The notes under the pieces are model-generated. The model was not told where the DNA came from and did not search any database. It saw only the letters and a program-made list of their open reading frames with translations. The position numbers and the translations under genes were made by a program. 64,000 bases of DNA from an uncultured Bacteroidota bacterium (GTDB lineage Bacteria > Bacteroidota > Bacteroidia > B-17B0 > Aurantibacillaceae), in contig CAITNS010000043.1 of assembly GCA_903893815.1 (NCBI GenBank), positions 62,001-126,000 of the forward strand. Reading direction: 5' to 3'. Of this stretch, positions 62,069 through 64,000 are shown in pieces (positions within the stretch are counted from its first letter, which is position 1; each line of letters begins with the position of its first letter).

Positions 62069-62959
62069 ATGTATTACAACGACAACACTGTAGTCTTCTT
62101 TAATGGAGAATGGGTAAAAGCAAAAGATTTAATGGTTAGTCCATATGTGCAAGTGATGCATTATGGAAGCGGAGTTTTTGAAGGCATACGTTCATATGCG
62201 ACGCCTGATGGAACTAGAGTTTTTAAATCAGATGAGCACTATAAACGTTTATTGTATTCTGCTGAAAAAATGTATTTGAAAGTAAATTATACAGCTGAAG
62301 ACTTTACTCAATTAACCTATCAATTATTAGAAAAAAATAATTTAAGTAATGCGTATATCCGTCCCCTTATTTTTGCAGGAGCAAATATGTCTTTAACACC
62401 AACAGACGAGGTACATGTGATGTTATGTGCTTGGGAATGGGGAAAATATTTGGGAGATAAATTATTGGATGTTACCATATCTTCTTATGAACGCCCTAAT
62501 CCTAAATCCTGTCATGTTGATGCAAAAGTAACAGGACATTACGTTAATTCCATTTTAGCAACTACTGAGGCTAAACAAAAAGGATTTGACGAAGCTTTAT
62601 TGTTAGATGCAAATGGGAATGTTGCAGAAGGACCAGGGGCGAATTTCTTTTTCGAAAAAGATGAAGTATTATATACATCTCCATTAGGAAATATATTGCC
62701 TGGCATCACTCGTGCTACGATGTTTGAATTGTGTGATGAATTAGGGTTTAAACTAGTCGAAAAATATTTTACGCCTGAAGAAGTTAAAGGAGCTGATAGT
62801 GCTTTCTTTACCGGAACTGCTGCAGAAGTAGCAGGTATAGCTTCATTGGATAAAGTACCATTTAAATTAAATTGGGAAGACTCCATGGGCGCAGTTCTTC
62901 AAGCTAAATATGCGCGTCGTGTTGCTTTTAACGAATACGGAAATTTCTCATTAGTATAA
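62069..62959 (+). CDS. ilvE: Branched-chain amino acid aminotransferase
   Basis: A fold-type IV PLP enzyme that carries out the last step of Leu, Ile and Val synthesis. The 296-residue sequence has HYGSGVFEGIRSY near the start, VDAKVTGHYVNSILATTEAK with the PLP-binding Lys, and the family signature EALLLDANGNVAEGPGANFF, followed by LPGITRATMFELCDELGF. It is downstream of an attenuator and ten bases upstream of ilvD, so the two are one operon. Confidence 0.96.
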   Translation: MYYNDNTVVFFNGEWVKAKDLMVSPYVQVMHYGSGVFEGIRSYATPDGTRVFKSDEHYKRLLYSAEKMYLKVNYTAEDFTQLTYQLLEKNNLSNAYIRPLIFAGANMSLTPTDEVHVMLCAWEWGKYLGDKLLDVTISSYERPNPKSCHVDAKVTGHYVNSILATTEAKQKGFDEALLLDANGNVAEGPGANFFFEKDEVLYTSPLGNILPGITRATMFELCDELGFKLVEKYFTPEEVKGADSAFFTGTAAEVAGIASLDKVPFKLNWEDSMGAVLQAKYARRVAFNEYGNFSLV

Positions 62960-62969
62960 AATATAAATC

Positions 62970-64000
62970 ATGGAATTAAATCGCTATAGTAAAACAGTTA
63001 CTCAAGATGAGTCTCAACCAGCCTCTCAAGCAATGCTTTATGGCATAGGCTTAACGGAAGAAGATATGAAAAAACCACAAGTTGGTATTGCTTCAACTTG
63101 GTATGAAGGGAATACTTGCAATATGCACTTAAACGGATTGTCGATTTTTGTAAAAGATGGCGTTCGTAAAAACGGAATGGTTGGGCTGCAATTTAATACA
63201 ATCGGTATAAGCGACGGTATTACAAACGGAACTGAAGGCATGAGGTATTCATTAGTGTCTCGTGAAATTATTGCTGATTCAGTTGAAGCTGTTACTGCTG
63301 CTCATTATTATGATGGGTTAATAACAATTGCAGGATGCGATAAAAATATGCCTGGAGTGGTAATGGCAATGATAAGAGTAAATCGTCCGTCAATTATGGT
63401 ATATGGCGGAACTATTGCTTCTGGAAATTATAAAGGAAAAAAACTAAACATTGTTTCTGCATTTGAAGCCTTAGGCGAAAAATATGCGGGCACAATAAGT
63501 GATGAAGATTTTAAAGGAGTTATAAAAAACGCTTGTCCTGGCGCTGGAGCTTGCGGAGGAATGTACACAGCAAATACCATGTCGTCAGCTACCGAAGCAT
63601 TAGGTTTAAGTTTACCTTATAGTTCTTCTAATCCGGCATTAAGCGATGATAAAAAAGAGGAATGTTTAAAAGCTGGTGAATTTTTAAAAGTATTACTTGA
63701 AAAAAATATTAAACCATCCGATATATTAACAAAACTTTCGTTTGAAAACGCATTTACTTTAGTTGTAGCTTTAGGCGGATCTACCAATGCCGTATTGCAT
63801 TTACTAGCAATGGCTAAAACAGCTAATATAGATTTTACATTGGATGATATAACACGTATTAATGAACGCACACCAGTTTTAGCAAATCTTAAGCCAAGTG
63901 GGAAGTATTTAATGGAAGATGTTTTTGCAATTGGAGGTGTACCTGCAGTTATGAAATATCTTTTAGAAAAAGGATTATTGCACGGTGATTGCCTAACCGT
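62970..64000 (+). CDS. ilvD: Dihydroxy-acid dehydratase (partial, runs off the right edge)
   Basis: The first 343 codons of ilvD, which makes the 2-keto acids of Val and Ile. It begins [20 protein letters not shown]. It contains [15 protein letters not shown] (Cys of the Fe-S cluster and nearby Asp/Lys), [18 protein letters not shown] (second Cys), and the early [11 protein letters not shown]. The rest of the roughly 560-residue protein lies outside the window. The start ATG 62970 follows ilvE by ten bases. This gene has no stop in the window. Confidence 0.95.
   Translation, partial: MELNRYSKTVTQDESQPASQAMLYGIGLTEEDMKKPQVGIASTWYEGNTCNMHLNGLSIFVKDGVRKNGMVGLQFNTIGISDGITNGTEGMRYSLVSREIIADSVEAVTAAHYYDGLITIAGCDKNMPGVVMAMIRVNRPSIMVYGGTIASGNYKGKKLNIVSAFEALGEKYAGTISDEDFKGVIKNACPGAGACGGMYTANTMSSATEALGLSLPYSSSNPALSDDKKEECLKAGEFLKVLLEKNIKPSDILTKLSFENAFTLVVALGGSTNAVLHLLAMAKTANIDFTLDDITRINERTPVLANLKPSGKYLMEDVFAIGGVPAVMKYLLEKGLLHGDCLT

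Overview
This is a 64 kb stretch of low-GC DNA from a member of the Bacteroidota, most likely a free-living Flavobacteriia-like or Sphingobacteriia-like organism. The evidence is the set of secreted proteins carrying type IX secretion (T9SS) C-terminal sorting domains (eight here), a gliding-motility-type CHU_C domain, Bacteroidota -7 promoter elements (TAnnTTTG), a LytS/LytTR pair with a two-component propeller, and Omp28 and GxxExxY family proteins. I cannot name the genus.

Layout. Positions 1-3.9 kb hold the end of an unknown gene, then pepA (leucyl aminopeptidase), a secreted unknown and pdxA. Positions 3.9-11.2 kb look accessory: a Ser/Thr kinase with a partner DNA-binding-like protein, an XRE regulator with a palindromic operator, four secreted proteins or lipoproteins preceded by a recurring leader sequence, and several gene remnants. 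Positions 11.2-17.9 kb hold three peptidases (PepT, DPP-IV-like S9, M1). A small GxxExxY gene sits between the last two, framed by inverted repeats like a mobile unit. Positions 18-25.3 kb hold panD, an LPG-synthase-like flippase, rfaE2, a 1078-residue adhesin-like T9SS protein, a polysaccharide flippase and dut.

Positions 25.4-38 kb are rich in T9SS cargo: a reprolysin-like protease, two Omp28/cleaved-adhesin proteins with opposite domain order and others, mixed with rfaD, nadD and holB. Positions 38.1-42.9 kb are the succinate dehydrogenase operon sdhC-sdhA-(secreted unknown)-sdhB with a recognisable promoter. Positions 43-53.5 kb hold an HTH-phosphoribosyltransferase fusion with a palindrome over its start codon, a RetSat/CrtI-like oxidoreductase, AlkB, a tandem Usp protein, a LamG T9SS protein, the LytTR regulator with its sensor kinase, and tRNA-Cys. 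Positions 53.7-58.3 kb look like one operon: a methionine-type aminotransferase and an omega-amidase separated by four secreted or membrane paralogues. Positions 58.3-64 kb hold a helical-repeat protein, a CUB-domain T9SS protein, and an ilvE-ilvD operon preceded by an attenuator with an Ile-rich leader peptide.

Functional links: rfaE2 and rfaD both serve ADP-heptose synthesis for LPS core. PepA, PepT, the S9 and M1 enzymes and the secreted metalloprotease point to a protein-degrading lifestyle. The aminotransferase and omega-amidase form a glutamine transaminase pathway. I found no CRISPR array, rRNA, complete insertion sequence or prophage. The least explained structures are the repeated leader element (about 6.5-10.1 kb), the GxxExxY unit with inverted and direct repeats (14716-15204), and the palindrome at 43961-43996.
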